64,000 bases of DNA from an uncultured Bacteroidales bacterium (GCA_947573135.1 CANPDU010000011.1:20920-84919); one strand, 5' to 3'; shown: positions 54,532 to 63,830, numbered from the stretch's first letter. Notes: a model not told the origin generated them from the sequence alone. Translations and numbers: made by a program.

Positions 54532-56772
54532 ATGAATGTGAATTCCCAAATATTGTCTGTCATTTTGCTGTCGGCTGTAGCGTATACAGTGTCGGCCGAT
54601 GATGTTGTGATTCAGAATGATGAAATGTCACTGACAATTGGTGCTGACGGCTTGGTCAAAAGTTTAGTCCACAGGCCGACGGGAGAGGAATGTATTCAGC
54701 CGGGTGTCGATGCACCGGCATGTATGATCACCCAATATAGGCCATATGATAATGAGAATTTTCTGATGTTTCCGGCCAAACCACGATCGTTTCCTTCGAA
54801 CAAGTGCTACATGCGAGGCGACACTTTGATGGCTGAGTTCACTGACACATATGACATTGTGAAGATCAAGATTGATGTAACACCTGATTACATTGCATTT
54901 ACGCCTGTCGGACGCGACTATAGGATCGAGGATTACGGGGTAAAACGTAAGACTGAACTTGACGAACTGACTCTGATGCAGCTGCCGCTGAAAAAACGTG
55001 AACGTTTCGGCGAATGGCTCAACGTTATGTGGGACGATTCTGTCGCTGTTGCGTTGGTAGGAACTCATCCGACGACGTTTATCGACGCACGCGCCGAACG
55101 CGATAACACCACTCTGCTTGCTCAGACTCACACCTCTGTACAGCTCTATAACTCCGGTACGGCGCTGATCGTTGCCTCACCGGACAGTCTGCTTGAACGA
55201 ATGGACGCTCTCGAACGTGATTACGATATGCCGCGTGGCGTAGAAAGCCGTCGTCGGAACGAGTACAAGATGAGTTACTATGAACTGCGCGATGTGACTG
55301 TAGACAATATAGACCGCAATATCGAGCTGGCCCGGCAGGCGGGACTCAAAACGATGGTTGTATATTATGTCGATTTTGCCAAGGCTTGCGGTCACTATGA
55401 ATGGCGTCCAGAATATCCACGCGGCATGGCCGATCTTCAGGAGATAACGCGAAAGATTACGGAAGCCGGCATGATCCCCGGCATTCATATCCATTATTCC
55501 AAAATTGCGGTCACCGACCCGTATATCAATGACGGTAATCCTGACCGTCGAGGTAATGTGGTCGCACGATTTAGGCTGACAGAGCCGATTGATTCCGCAG
55601 CAACTGTTATTGTCGTTGACGAGCGTCCGGAAGGCGTGCGCATGGAAAACGGCCGTCGTTTGCTCCAGCTTGACGACGAATTGATAATGTTTACAGATGT
55701 CACCGCTACTGAACCATATACGTTTACCGGTTGTGAGCGTGGCTGTTATAATTCAAAGCCTTCGGCACACGCTGCCGGAAGCGAGGCACGGCATTTGGAT
55801 GTCGATGACTGGCCTTTGTTTATCCGCGTAGATCAAAACAGCGGCATACAGCGGGAGATTGCAGAGCGGCTGGGCAAGATTTATGCCGATTGTGGCTTCA
55901 GGTTTGTCTATTTCGACGGGGCAGAAGATGTGCCGATGCCTTATTGGTATAATGTATCGCGTTCACAGCTTGAGGTTTACAAGGCAATGAATCCGGCGCC
56001 GATGTGGGCTGAAGGTGCACAGAAATCACATTATGGCTGGCACATTCTTTCGCGTGGAAACGCGTTTGATATTTTCCCGCCTGAACGAATCCGTCAGGCT
56101 ATGAAACGCTATACGCTGCGTTGTGCCGAACAAGTCGCATGTGACTTCACTTCTGTTAACTTCGGATGGGTCAATTATCTGGCACCGAGTGAAAAAACTA
56201 TCGGCATGCAGCCTGATATGTACGATTATATCTGTTCAAAAGCATTAGCCTGGGACTCGCCCATATCGCTTGTGGCAAATATGCCCGAAATTGACAGTCA
56301 TCCTCGCACAGCCGACAATCTGCTTGCCATAAATTTATGGGAAACTGCGAAATTGAACAATAGCATCGATCCCGAACTTAAAAATGCAATGCGAGATCCT
56401 GAGCGGGAGTGGACTATCATGCCCCGCAAAAATGGTCGGTTTGAGATTCATGAGGTAAGTCAGATTACGCCCGACTCTCTGAACGCTGAGTTGCCCGTGA
56501 GAGCATTTTCATATAAAATAGATAATAACAATACAGCCATAGTCTATTGGGACAGCAGAGGTGAGTCGACTATAATGTTTGATCCGGTTGATGTTTCACT
56601 TAAGCTTGCTGCATTTGACGGCAGATCACAGAAAGTTATCCGTGATAAATCGGGCCGAGTGACGTTACCCGCCGACGAGCGCCGTGTGCTGAGTATTGCT
56701 TTGCCTGAAGACGAGGCTGTGAAGTTGTTTATTGACGCATTATCAACTTATAAACCAATAATAACACAATGA
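54532..56772 (+). CDS. Unassigned exported glycosidase-like protein (beta-sandwich plus TIM barrel)
   Basis: A 746-residue protein with a signal peptide (ILSVILLSAVAYTVSA). The N-terminal part (about 25-240) is a beta-sandwich (VVIQNDEMSLTIGADGLVKSLVH), followed by a barrel-like region (RQAGLKTMVVYYVDFAKACG, GMIPGIHIHYSKIAV) and a C-terminal beta domain. The barrel has FRFVYFDGAEDVPMP with Asp462 and, one strand later, Glu494 in MWAEGAQKS, an arrangement like the nucleophile and acid/base of retaining glycosidases. I cannot place it in a numbered GH family. An insert (about 365-420) breaks the barrel. Its stop overlaps the next gene's ATG by 4 nt. Confidence 0.7.
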   Translation: MNVNSQILSVILLSAVAYTVSADDVVIQNDEMSLTIGADGLVKSLVHRPTGEECIQPGVDAPACMITQYRPYDNENFLMFPAKPRSFPSNKCYMRGDTLMAEFTDTYDIVKIKIDVTPDYIAFTPVGRDYRIEDYGVKRKTELDELTLMQLPLKKRERFGEWLNVMWDDSVAVALVGTHPTTFIDARAERDNTTLLAQTHTSVQLYNSGTALIVASPDSLLERMDALERDYDMPRGVESRRRNEYKMSYYELRDVTVDNIDRNIELARQAGLKTMVVYYVDFAKACGHYEWRPEYPRGMADLQEITRKITEAGMIPGIHIHYSKIAVTDPYINDGNPDRRGNVVARFRLTEPIDSAATVIVVDERPEGVRMENGRRLLQLDDELIMFTDVTATEPYTFTGCERGCYNSKPSAHAAGSEARHLDVDDWPLFIRVDQNSGIQREIAERLGKIYADCGFRFVYFDGAEDVPMPYWYNVSRSQLEVYKAMNPAPMWAEGAQKSHYGWHILSRGNAFDIFPPERIRQAMKRYTLRCAEQVACDFTSVNFGWVNYLAPSEKTIGMQPDMYDYICSKALAWDSPISLVANMPEIDSHPRTADNLLAINLWETAKLNNSIDPELKNAMRDPEREWTIMPRKNGRFEIHEVSQITPDSLNAELPVRAFSYKIDNNNTAIVYWDSRGESTIMFDPVDVSLKLAAFDGRSQKVIRDKSGRVTLPADERRVLSIALPEDEAVKLFIDALSTYKPIITQ

Positions 56773-58799
56773 CAAAGAATGCTGTTTTTGCGATTGCTCT
56801 GATTTCGGCAGTTTGTTTTGGCGCGGAGTCCAGAACTACGACCGTTCGTAATGACGCCGGAGATCTGGTCCTATCCAATGAGAATGCTACACTGGTATTC
56901 TCGGGAGGCAGAGATTATCTGCTGAAGGAATTCAATATGTGCGGTCGGAATCTGCTTCCGGCAAAAGGTTCGACTACCCATCCATGGCAACTCACCTACC
57001 GCGGACCTGACGGCGAGAATCCGCAGCTTAAACCCATATGGGGTGTATACCGCGGAGTTGAGACATCCGAATACAATGGTATGTCGGCAGTCAAAGCAAC
57101 ATGGGATATGGTACTTGATGATGAACCCAAATGGCCGGTTACTATGACCGTTGCATTAGGTGATGAAGCGGAATTGCCGTCATTTTATATCGATGCGTCA
57201 TTGCCTGATGGATGGGTTATAACTGATTTTGAATTTCCGCGTGTGACATTCGCACAGCTGCCAAAAGGCAAAGCTGTGATGCCGATCGCATTCGGATGTG
57301 AATATAATCTCAGCCGTGAAGGTCAGCTCCAGACTCGCTATCCGTCGGTGACCGGTTCAATGCAGCTTATGATGATGCATGATCCTTCAGGCCAAAACGG
57401 CACAGTATTCTTTTCTCCGCGTGATCCGGAAGGGGGCAACAAAGTTATGCAGATGAAAATGGAAGGCGATAATGTCTCATTCATTCAGCAAGTCGTTGCC
57501 AACTATGACTGGAGCAAAAACGGACATTTTGCAATGCCCTATGGCGTTGAGATGGGCTACAATCCCGACAGCTGGCAGGCGACCGCACTGAAGTGGTATC
57601 GTCCTCAAGCGATTGAAAGCAAGTGGGCACGCAAGAATGTTCGCGACCGCAAAATCGCTCCGTGGGTCGAACATGCCGATATGTGGCTTCGACCGGGCGA
57701 TGTCAGTGAAGAGACGATGTCGGCTGTCCGCAAAGCATTGAGCTATTATGGCAAAGGGGTAGGCCTTCACTGGTACTATTGGCACAATTATCCCTTTGAC
57801 ACGCATTATCCTGAATATTTTCCGGCCAAACCGGGCTTCAAGGAGATGATTAAAGAGTCGCAGGCGCTTGGCGCTCATGTCACGCCTTATATCAACGGCC
57901 GTCTGTGGGATCCGGCTACACCGAGCTATAAGGCTGAGAACGGCAAGGCTGCTTCATGCCGGAAACCTGACGGCACTCTGTACACTGAGGTCTACAGCTC
58001 GAAAGTGCTCAACACCGTCACTTGCCCGGCCAGTGAGATATGGCAGAATAAGTTGCGCTATCTGAACAAGTATATCCTTGACAGTCTTGCAACCGACGGC
58101 GTATATATGGATCAGATCGGATGTGCCGCTGCCGAACCCTGCTATGCTGACAACCATAATCACGGTAAGGGAGGCGGATCATGGTGGCCCGACGCCTACC
58201 GCTATATCCTCGACGATATGCGCGGATCGTTCTATAAACCAGATCAGGCGATGACAACCGAGGAAAATGCCGAACCTTATATGGATAAGTTTGATATGAT
58301 GCTGGTCGTCAACTCACCTCACGCCGGGTATATGCGTATGGTTCCGCTGTTTCCGTTAATATACAGTGACCGTTGTGTTTACAGTGGATTCACCTATGTG
58401 CCATGGAAAATAAACGACGGTTCACTGCGCTATATGACCATGAAATCATTGCTATGGGGTTCACAACTGGGCTGGGTGGAGCCTAAACTTCTGATGAACG
58501 ATGCCAACAAAACAGAGGCGCTGATGCTTAAGAACCTTGTCAAATTCCGCAAGGATAATCATAATATTTTCTTCGGCGGACGGTTTATGGCGGAATTCAC
58601 TCCCGAAGGAGAAAACGAAGTTGTTGAAATACCAAATTATCAGCCTTCGCCGGTCGTAATGGGCGCCGAGTGGACCGATTATAAAGGTAAGCACTATTAT
58701 ATATTTGTCAATATGAGTGAACAAGACCGTAAGGTATCGGCACCCAATGGCAAATCGGTTGTTGTCAAGGCCTATAATGCGGCGAAGATAATAAAATAG
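56769..58799 (+). CDS. DUF6259-like exported glycosidase-like protein
   Basis: A 676-residue protein with a signal peptide (NAVFAIALISAVCFGAES). The N-terminal beta-sandwich (about 22-270) precedes a TIM-barrel-like region containing GVGLHWYYWHNYPFDTHYP, HVTPYINGRLWDP, DGVYMDQIGCAAAEPCY (Asp448) and MTTEENAEPYMD (Glu498/499). Asp448 and Glu498 sit where a nucleophile and an acid/base would be. The architecture parallels the preceding gene although the sequences are far apart. I believe this is the DUF6259 family, which has no established activity, but I am not certain of the number. Translation is coupled to the upstream gene through ATGA. Confidence 0.7.
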   Translation: MTKNAVFAIALISAVCFGAESRTTTVRNDAGDLVLSNENATLVFSGGRDYLLKEFNMCGRNLLPAKGSTTHPWQLTYRGPDGENPQLKPIWGVYRGVETSEYNGMSAVKATWDMVLDDEPKWPVTMTVALGDEAELPSFYIDASLPDGWVITDFEFPRVTFAQLPKGKAVMPIAFGCEYNLSREGQLQTRYPSVTGSMQLMMMHDPSGQNGTVFFSPRDPEGGNKVMQMKMEGDNVSFIQQVVANYDWSKNGHFAMPYGVEMGYNPDSWQATALKWYRPQAIESKWARKNVRDRKIAPWVEHADMWLRPGDVSEETMSAVRKALSYYGKGVGLHWYYWHNYPFDTHYPEYFPAKPGFKEMIKESQALGAHVTPYINGRLWDPATPSYKAENGKAASCRKPDGTLYTEVYSSKVLNTVTCPASEIWQNKLRYLNKYILDSLATDGVYMDQIGCAAAEPCYADNHNHGKGGGSWWPDAYRYILDDMRGSFYKPDQAMTTEENAEPYMDKFDMMLVVNSPHAGYMRMVPLFPLIYSDRCVYSGFTYVPWKINDGSLRYMTMKSLLWGSQLGWVEPKLLMNDANKTEALMLKNLVKFRKDNHNIFFGGRFMAEFTPEGENEVVEIPNYQPSPVVMGAEWTDYKGKHYYIFVNMSEQDRKVSAPNGKSVVVKAYNAAKIIK

Positions 58800-58862
58800 A
58801 TTAAGTTTCAGCTATTTGACTGCTGGTATTTGAATAAATATAAAACCAAAAAATAGATTAAA

Positions 58863-60467
58863 ATGAAAAAAACATTCATCGCTTTAGCTGCCGGTTTCGT
58901 GCTTTTCACGACCTCTTGCTCTGAGCATGTTGATGCCGGAGATGTTCCTACGTTGCTACCTCCGACAGATATTACAGTTGAACGTACCGGTGTTGATCAG
59001 GTACTTGTTTCCTGGACAGATAATTCAAGTTCAGAGACAGGTTATGCCATTTATGTCAGACAGGCTGATACTCCTACAGCTGAAGAAGTAGCCCAGGTAG
59101 ATGCCGATGTTACATCATACACTGTAACCGGACTCCTACAGGAAGGCCGTCAATATTTTATAGGTGTAAAAGCTTTTAACTCTTCTGAACAGACCCGAGT
59201 GATCTCGATACTGTATAATATGCAGGTGCTTGCCGACCTCCCGCGTGTTGATATTTCGACTGTCAGCTCAGGCGAAAACTGCATATGGGGTCAGTACACT
59301 ATCTCAAATATTGAGTTATCAGAGGCAGATGAATGGGGTTTCTGCTGGAGTTCCGAGGGTAAGCCGTCGGTCGAAGGCGCTCACCTCGCAGGTGCGGCAG
59401 CTGATAATAACGGCAGCGTTTTTCAGGTTATACCGGATACAGAACTTGATTTCGGAATTGAATATAATGTATGTGCTTACCTCAAAGCGGGGGATGCCGT
59501 TTATTATAGTGACGTCAACAAAGCGTCTATGACCGAAAATTATCCGGCAATCACCCTTGATTGGAAAAAATATGACAGCGCCGGCCTTCCTTCGTCAATA
59601 GAAGTTTATGAGACGACTTCGCCACTTAACGGAAGTGCGTTTCACGCCTGGTATGCGATTGCTGATTTGAGCAAGGGTGATGTCGAACTTCGGGTCAGTG
59701 TTCCGTCTGAAGCTCAGACAATCGACGATCAGGCAGCATCGTTCAACGGAGACTGTTATATTCTTGTTAACGGCGGTTATTTCTATAATGGCCGGAATAC
59801 CGGGCTTGCTGTTGTAAATGGTTCAGCGATAGGCTCTATTAACGAAATACGCGGTTCGCTCAAGACTGAAGAAGATGAGTATAATGTTATGTATTGGGTT
59901 ACCCGCGGGTGCTTTGGCGTCGATGCTTCGGGTAAGCCTTCAGCATATTGGGCAGGAACTAATGTTTCAGGTACAAATCTTTATTATGAGACTCCTCTGC
60001 CGACCGTAAAAGGAGAGAACAAATATGGCAGACCATCGGCAACGTTGCCAGCCGAACCTGTCGACTGGTCTCCTGAATATGCCCTTAGTGCCGGCCCTGT
60101 ACTGCTAAGTAACGGAAAAATACCTTTCAATTTTGCAACAACATCAAAGGGCGCAGACTACTATCTGACCAACTATGAACTGATGCCTTACGATATATTC
60201 GGTCCGGATGTGACTCCCGACCGTACTGCTGCAGGCTGTACATCCGATGGAAAAGTCATACTGTTTATCTGTGACGGGCGTATAGAATCGTCTGATGGCG
60301 CGACTCTTCTCGAACTGGCACAGATCATGAAGGGTCTCGGTTGTGTCGGAGCTGTCAACTTTGATGGTGGCGGTTCAACAGGAATGATGGTCGGAAGCAC
60401 TCATGTCAATGACATTACGCCCAACAATCGCCCTGTTGTTTCAACTATCGGTTTCTTCAAAAAATAA
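58863..60467 (+). CDS. Phosphodiester glycosidase (NAGPA/DUF2233) lipoprotein with FnIII domain
   Basis: A 534-residue lipoprotein (lipobox VLFTTSC). Residues about 37-115 form a fibronectin type III domain (PPTDITVERTGVDQVLVSWTD), then a linker domain, then the phosphodiester glycosidase domain (about 235-534) with INGGYF-like VNGGYFYNGRNTG, ALSAGPVLLSNGKI, and the signature NFDGGGSTGMMVG (Asp501). The family includes the mammalian enzyme that uncovers mannose 6-phosphate by removing GlcNAc from a GlcNAc-1-phosphodiester. That suggests PUL 2 handles a glycan with sugar-1-phosphodiester groups. It lies 63 nt after the DUF6259-like gene. Confidence 0.88.
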   Translation: MKKTFIALAAGFVLFTTSCSEHVDAGDVPTLLPPTDITVERTGVDQVLVSWTDNSSSETGYAIYVRQADTPTAEEVAQVDADVTSYTVTGLLQEGRQYFIGVKAFNSSEQTRVISILYNMQVLADLPRVDISTVSSGENCIWGQYTISNIELSEADEWGFCWSSEGKPSVEGAHLAGAAADNNGSVFQVIPDTELDFGIEYNVCAYLKAGDAVYYSDVNKASMTENYPAITLDWKKYDSAGLPSSIEVYETTSPLNGSAFHAWYAIADLSKGDVELRVSVPSEAQTIDDQAASFNGDCYILVNGGYFYNGRNTGLAVVNGSAIGSINEIRGSLKTEEDEYNVMYWVTRGCFGVDASGKPSAYWAGTNVSGTNLYYETPLPTVKGENKYGRPSATLPAEPVDWSPEYALSAGPVLLSNGKIPFNFATTSKGADYYLTNYELMPYDIFGPDVTPDRTAAGCTSDGKVILFICDGRIESSDGATLLELAQIMKGLGCVGAVNFDGGGSTGMMVGSTHVNDITPNNRPVVSTIGFFKK

Positions 60468-60492
60468 GACAATAACTCTCAGGACATTTTAG

Positions 60493-61692
60493 ATGAAATA
60501 TACAACGTTATTTTTGCCATTGTTGCTTGTTGTCATGGTATCGTGCGGTAAGGAGGATCATACAGTGCCTGAAATCAAAGTGCCCGGTGGCAATGAGCCG
60601 GTTGAACAGCCAAAGCCCGGCGAGCTTTATTCGTGGGAGAAATCACGCACTGAGATTTTGGATTACACTGATATGGTACTTTTGTATGGCGGAGGACGCC
60701 AGCGTTATATACCAAATTGGGATACAAATCGTCTTTCGGCATATGTATCATATACAGATAAAGGAGGTCATGAAAAATGGTTCTTTGACTCATTTCTTTT
60801 TCTTGAGTTCGCAGATTACGGCAGCGGCTCTGCGATGGTTACGTATGCGACAGGCTATAAAGATCCGGTCTCAAACAAAATACTTGACTCGGCTACAAAA
60901 AAAGACTGGGAAAGACTGATTGACTATTATTTTCTTGAAGATCATAATCTTGCACAGCTTGATGCTACAGTAGAAGCCGTGTCCCGTAGAATCGGTCAGC
61001 CGGCAGAAAAACCTCGCGTGGTTATAACCATACCCGAACCCATTATGCGTAGAAATTCGAGTGAGGCCACATCGTCAACAACCTACTGGGGAGAAATCGA
61101 TGGCAAAGCTCTTGATTTTTCGAAATCCGTAGACCGTGTAAAAGCTTGTTGCTGGTATATCGATCGCGTTAGAGCTATGTTCGATAAACGCGGTTATAAG
61201 AATATCGAGCTTGCCGGTTTTTATTGGATTTCCGAGAAGGCGTCAGATTCGTCTGATATTCTTGCATCAGTTTCAGAATATCTGCATCAGATGAATTATT
61301 CGTTCAACTGGATACCTTATTTTTCAGCGGACGGTTATGCACAATGGAAACGCTGGGGTTTTGACTATGCATATTTGCAGCCTAATTATTTCTTTAATGA
61401 GTCAACACCAATGAGCCGTCTCGACGATGCTTGCAATATGGGTCTCGCTGCAAAGATGGGCATGGAGATGGAGTTTGATGACAATGCTTTGGCGTCAAAC
61501 GGACGCGGATATAAACTGCGCAATTACATGCAGGCATTCCGTAACTATAAAGTATGGGACAACTGCCGTATCGCTTACTATCAGGGAAATAATACGGTCT
61601 ATACTCTGAAAAATTCTGCGAACGCCGATGATCAAAGTCTATATCACGACTTTGCGGAGTTTGTGACAACTCGTCCGCTACGTTCGAAATAA
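60493..61692 (+). CDS. DUF4855 family lipoprotein
   Basis: A 399-residue lipoprotein (lipobox LLLVVMVSC). After a proline-rich linker the folded part begins with YTDMVLLYGGGRQ and shows a barrel-like order: FFDSFLFLEFADYG, RVVITIPEPI, NIELAGFYWISE, FNWIPYFSADGYAQWKRWG, YAYLQPNYFF and MGMEMEFDDNAL. This is the DUF4855 family as I remember it, found in glycan loci and without a known activity; the acidic residues in FYWISE and MEMEFDD are candidate catalytic positions. It is the last gene before a terminator. Confidence 0.78.
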   Translation: MKYTTLFLPLLLVVMVSCGKEDHTVPEIKVPGGNEPVEQPKPGELYSWEKSRTEILDYTDMVLLYGGGRQRYIPNWDTNRLSAYVSYTDKGGHEKWFFDSFLFLEFADYGSGSAMVTYATGYKDPVSNKILDSATKKDWERLIDYYFLEDHNLAQLDATVEAVSRRIGQPAEKPRVVITIPEPIMRRNSSEATSSTTYWGEIDGKALDFSKSVDRVKACCWYIDRVRAMFDKRGYKNIELAGFYWISEKASDSSDILASVSEYLHQMNYSFNWIPYFSADGYAQWKRWGFDYAYLQPNYFFNESTPMSRLDDACNMGLAAKMGMEMEFDDNALASNGRGYKLRNYMQAFRNYKVWDNCRIAYYQGNNTVYTLKNSANADDQSLYHDFAEFVTTRPLRSK

Positions 61693-61720
61693 GTAAAAAT
61701 AAGGAAATTATTTATTTATA

Positions 61721-61749
61721 GGGCGCGCGTGTGAAGTGCGCCCTTTTTT
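61721..61749 (+). terminator. Rho-independent terminator of the main PUL 2 enzyme block
   Basis: GGGCGC (61721-61726) pairs with GCGCCC (61738-61743) and six T follow at 61744-61749. It separates the enzyme block from the last gene of the locus. Confidence 0.85.
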
Positions 61750-61762
61750 CGTCTAATTTTAT

Positions 61763-61770
61763 TATATTTG
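61763..61770 (+). promoter_or_regulatory. -7 promoter box for the ADP-ribosylglycohydrolase-family gene
   Basis: TATATTTG matches the consensus and lies just behind the terminator, so the last gene can be expressed separately from PUL 2. The leader would be about 16 nt. Confidence 0.55.
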
Positions 61771-61792
61771 CAGAGTAAAAATAAAAATTATC

Positions 61793-63331
61793 ATGATGAA
61801 CATTTTTTTCAAAACGTGCGTGTCTCTGTCAGCGCTTGGCGTGGTTCTGCTTGGATCGTGTTCCGATAAATATGAGTCGGGACTGCCCAAAAAAGTGACT
61901 TTTTCACAGGAAAGATTAATGGATAAAATCAAAGGCGGATGGGCCGGTCAGACAATCGGTGTCACATATGGAGCGCCGACGGAATTCCGCTATCGCGGTG
62001 AGATGATCCCCGATTCTGTTGAAATCGCCTGGGGCGATCCGGAGTATATAAAGGGGTGGATGGAAAAATTCCCCGGCCTTTATGATGATATTTATATGGA
62101 TCTGACCTTTGTCGAGGTTTTTGACCGTCTGGGCGTCGACGCTCCGGTTGATTCCCTTGCCTCGGCGTTTGCACATGCCGGTTACAATCTGTGGGAGGCA
62201 AACCAGACCGCACGTTACAATATACTTAACGGAGTAATGCCTCCGGCTTCGGGATTCTGGAAAAACAATCCTCACGCCGATGACATAGATTTTCAGATCG
62301 AAGCCGATTTCGCGGGTCTTATGAGCCCCGGTATGCCCAATACTGCGGCTGTGATATGCGACAGTGTGGGACACATCATGAACTACGGTGACGGATGGTA
62401 TGGCGGAGTCTATATGGCAGCGATGTATTCGCTTGCTTTTGTGAGCGACAGTGTCGAGTTTGTAGTAACGGAGGCTTTGAAATGTATACCGGAAGAAAGT
62501 CGCTATCATAAATGTATCTCAGATGTGATAGCCGCTTATCATGAATCTCCCGATAACTGGAAGATTGCATGGCAGCGCTGTGCAGAAAACTGGGATACGA
62601 CTCTTGGTTGTCCGACAGGAGCCTATGAGCCATATAACATTGATGCGGCTCTCAACAGCGCCTATGTCGTGATCGGTCTGCTTTACGGTCACGGCGATTT
62701 CGGTAAGACAGTCGAAATCGCAACACGCTGTGGTCAGGACTCGGATTGCAATCCGGCATCGGCCGGCGGTATTCTGGGAACAATGCTCGGCTACAGTAAT
62801 ATTCCGGCCGAATGGCTCGGCCCGCTGAAGATCAGCGAGGATATCGATTTCGCGTTTACATCAAGTTCGCTCAACGATACATATAAAATGGGTTATGATC
62901 AGGCTCTTAAGGTAATCGAACGCAACGGCGGCAAAGTAAGCGATACAGAAATCACCGTAAAATGTCAGGAGCCCAAAGCCGTAAAATTAGAACAGAGCTA
63001 CGAAGGACTTAAACCGCTGAGACGCACGACTTATGCGCTAAAGCTCAATGACGGTCCGGTAGAAGCGCCGATTGACGGTAATGCTGTTGTAGTAATGGGC
63101 GGAGTAGACGGTAATGCCGAGTCTGGTTATATCGCAGAAGTAGAGGTGAGCATTGACGGTGAACCCGTTGAAATTGAGAAAATGCCTGCTGATTTCGCTA
63201 CAAGAAAGTATGATGTATACTGGAATTATGATCTTGACGGCAAGCCTCACAAACTGAAGTTCAATCTGCTGAATCCTAATGATGAAAATACAGTAATTAT
63301 TCGTTATGTATTTGAGATGAAAGCAGAATAA
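61793..63331 (+). CDS. ADP-ribosylglycohydrolase-family lipoprotein
   Basis: A 512-residue lipoprotein (lipobox VVLLGSC, Cys23). Residues about 40-370 show the ADP-ribosylglycohydrolase fold: KIKGGWAGQTIGVTYGAP, the first metal cluster LYDDIYMDLTF (Asp98, Asp99, Asp103), and the second cluster CGQDSDCNPASAGGILG (Asp316, Asp318). The C-terminal 140 residues form a beta domain (VEVSIDGEPVEIEKMP). Classical members remove ADP-ribose from proteins in the cytosol using Mg2+. An exported lipoprotein version beside a glycan locus more likely cleaves an alpha-riboside or other glycosidic bond; this is inference. ATG 61796 is an equivalent start. Confidence 0.88.
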   Translation: MMNIFFKTCVSLSALGVVLLGSCSDKYESGLPKKVTFSQERLMDKIKGGWAGQTIGVTYGAPTEFRYRGEMIPDSVEIAWGDPEYIKGWMEKFPGLYDDIYMDLTFVEVFDRLGVDAPVDSLASAFAHAGYNLWEANQTARYNILNGVMPPASGFWKNNPHADDIDFQIEADFAGLMSPGMPNTAAVICDSVGHIMNYGDGWYGGVYMAAMYSLAFVSDSVEFVVTEALKCIPEESRYHKCISDVIAAYHESPDNWKIAWQRCAENWDTTLGCPTGAYEPYNIDAALNSAYVVIGLLYGHGDFGKTVEIATRCGQDSDCNPASAGGILGTMLGYSNIPAEWLGPLKISEDIDFAFTSSSLNDTYKMGYDQALKVIERNGGKVSDTEITVKCQEPKAVKLEQSYEGLKPLRRTTYALKLNDGPVEAPIDGNAVVVMGGVDGNAESGYIAEVEVSIDGEPVEIEKMPADFATRKYDVYWNYDLDGKPHKLKFNLLNPNDENTVIIRYVFEMKAE

Positions 63332-63365
63332 AGAGCAGTTTAATTATTGTATATATAAATTGGCG

Positions 63366-63809
63366 TTACTCTCCGGGAGCAATCTCGGAGAGTTCTCGCA
63401 TTTCAGAGTATTCGGACCAGTCGGGATCGTTTTCGGCGTATATCTCCAAGGGCAGGAGGGGGAAAGCTGATAGTGCCTGATTGATCTTTTTATTGAAAAT
63501 ATTGGTGCTGAGAGTATAGAAAACCCAGTTGCGCTCTCCGGCTCCTGTATATATGCCGGTCATAACGGCAACAGGATCTTTTGTAAACTCGGCGTTGAGA
63601 GCGTCGGTAATGTCGCCCATTATTTTAGCCGTAGCGTCGTCGGGCATATTGGCCGAAGGCTGATCGGAGTATCGCCATGTGATCTCAACGCGGATTATGA
63701 AACGGGGATTTCGCCGGAAAGCATCAATGTCGCGCCGTCCGCTCACCATTATGAGACGTCCGTCTTCGCTTTCAGTCGGACATGTCCACCAGTCGTTATG
63801 TTCGGCCAT
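63366..63809 (-). CDS. DUF695 family protein
   Basis: A 147-residue cytosolic protein. It starts with a short Trp-rich segment (HNDWWTCPTESEDGRLIMVSGRRDI) and continues with strands FIIRVEITWRY and WVFYTLSTNIFNKKINQAL, typical of the DUF695 family as I recall it. Members have no known function. It is encoded on the minus strand between PUL 2 and the RNase P RNA gene, and lies about 20-30 nt downstream of the 3' end of rnpB in the same direction. Confidence 0.75.
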   Translation of the reverse strand: MAEHNDWWTCPTESEDGRLIMVSGRRDIDAFRRNPRFIIRVEITWRYSDQPSANMPDDATAKIMGDITDALNAEFTKDPVAVMTGIYTGAGERNWVFYTLSTNIFNKKINQALSAFPLLPLEIYAENDPDWSEYSEMRELSEIAPGE

Positions 63810-63830
63810 GAGTAAAATGGATTAAATAGT

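Noticed and set aside
61916..62509. Open frame of 197 codons antisense to the ADP-ribosylglycohydrolase-family gene
   Set aside because: No domain or start signal; the sense gene has catalytic motifs across this stretch.
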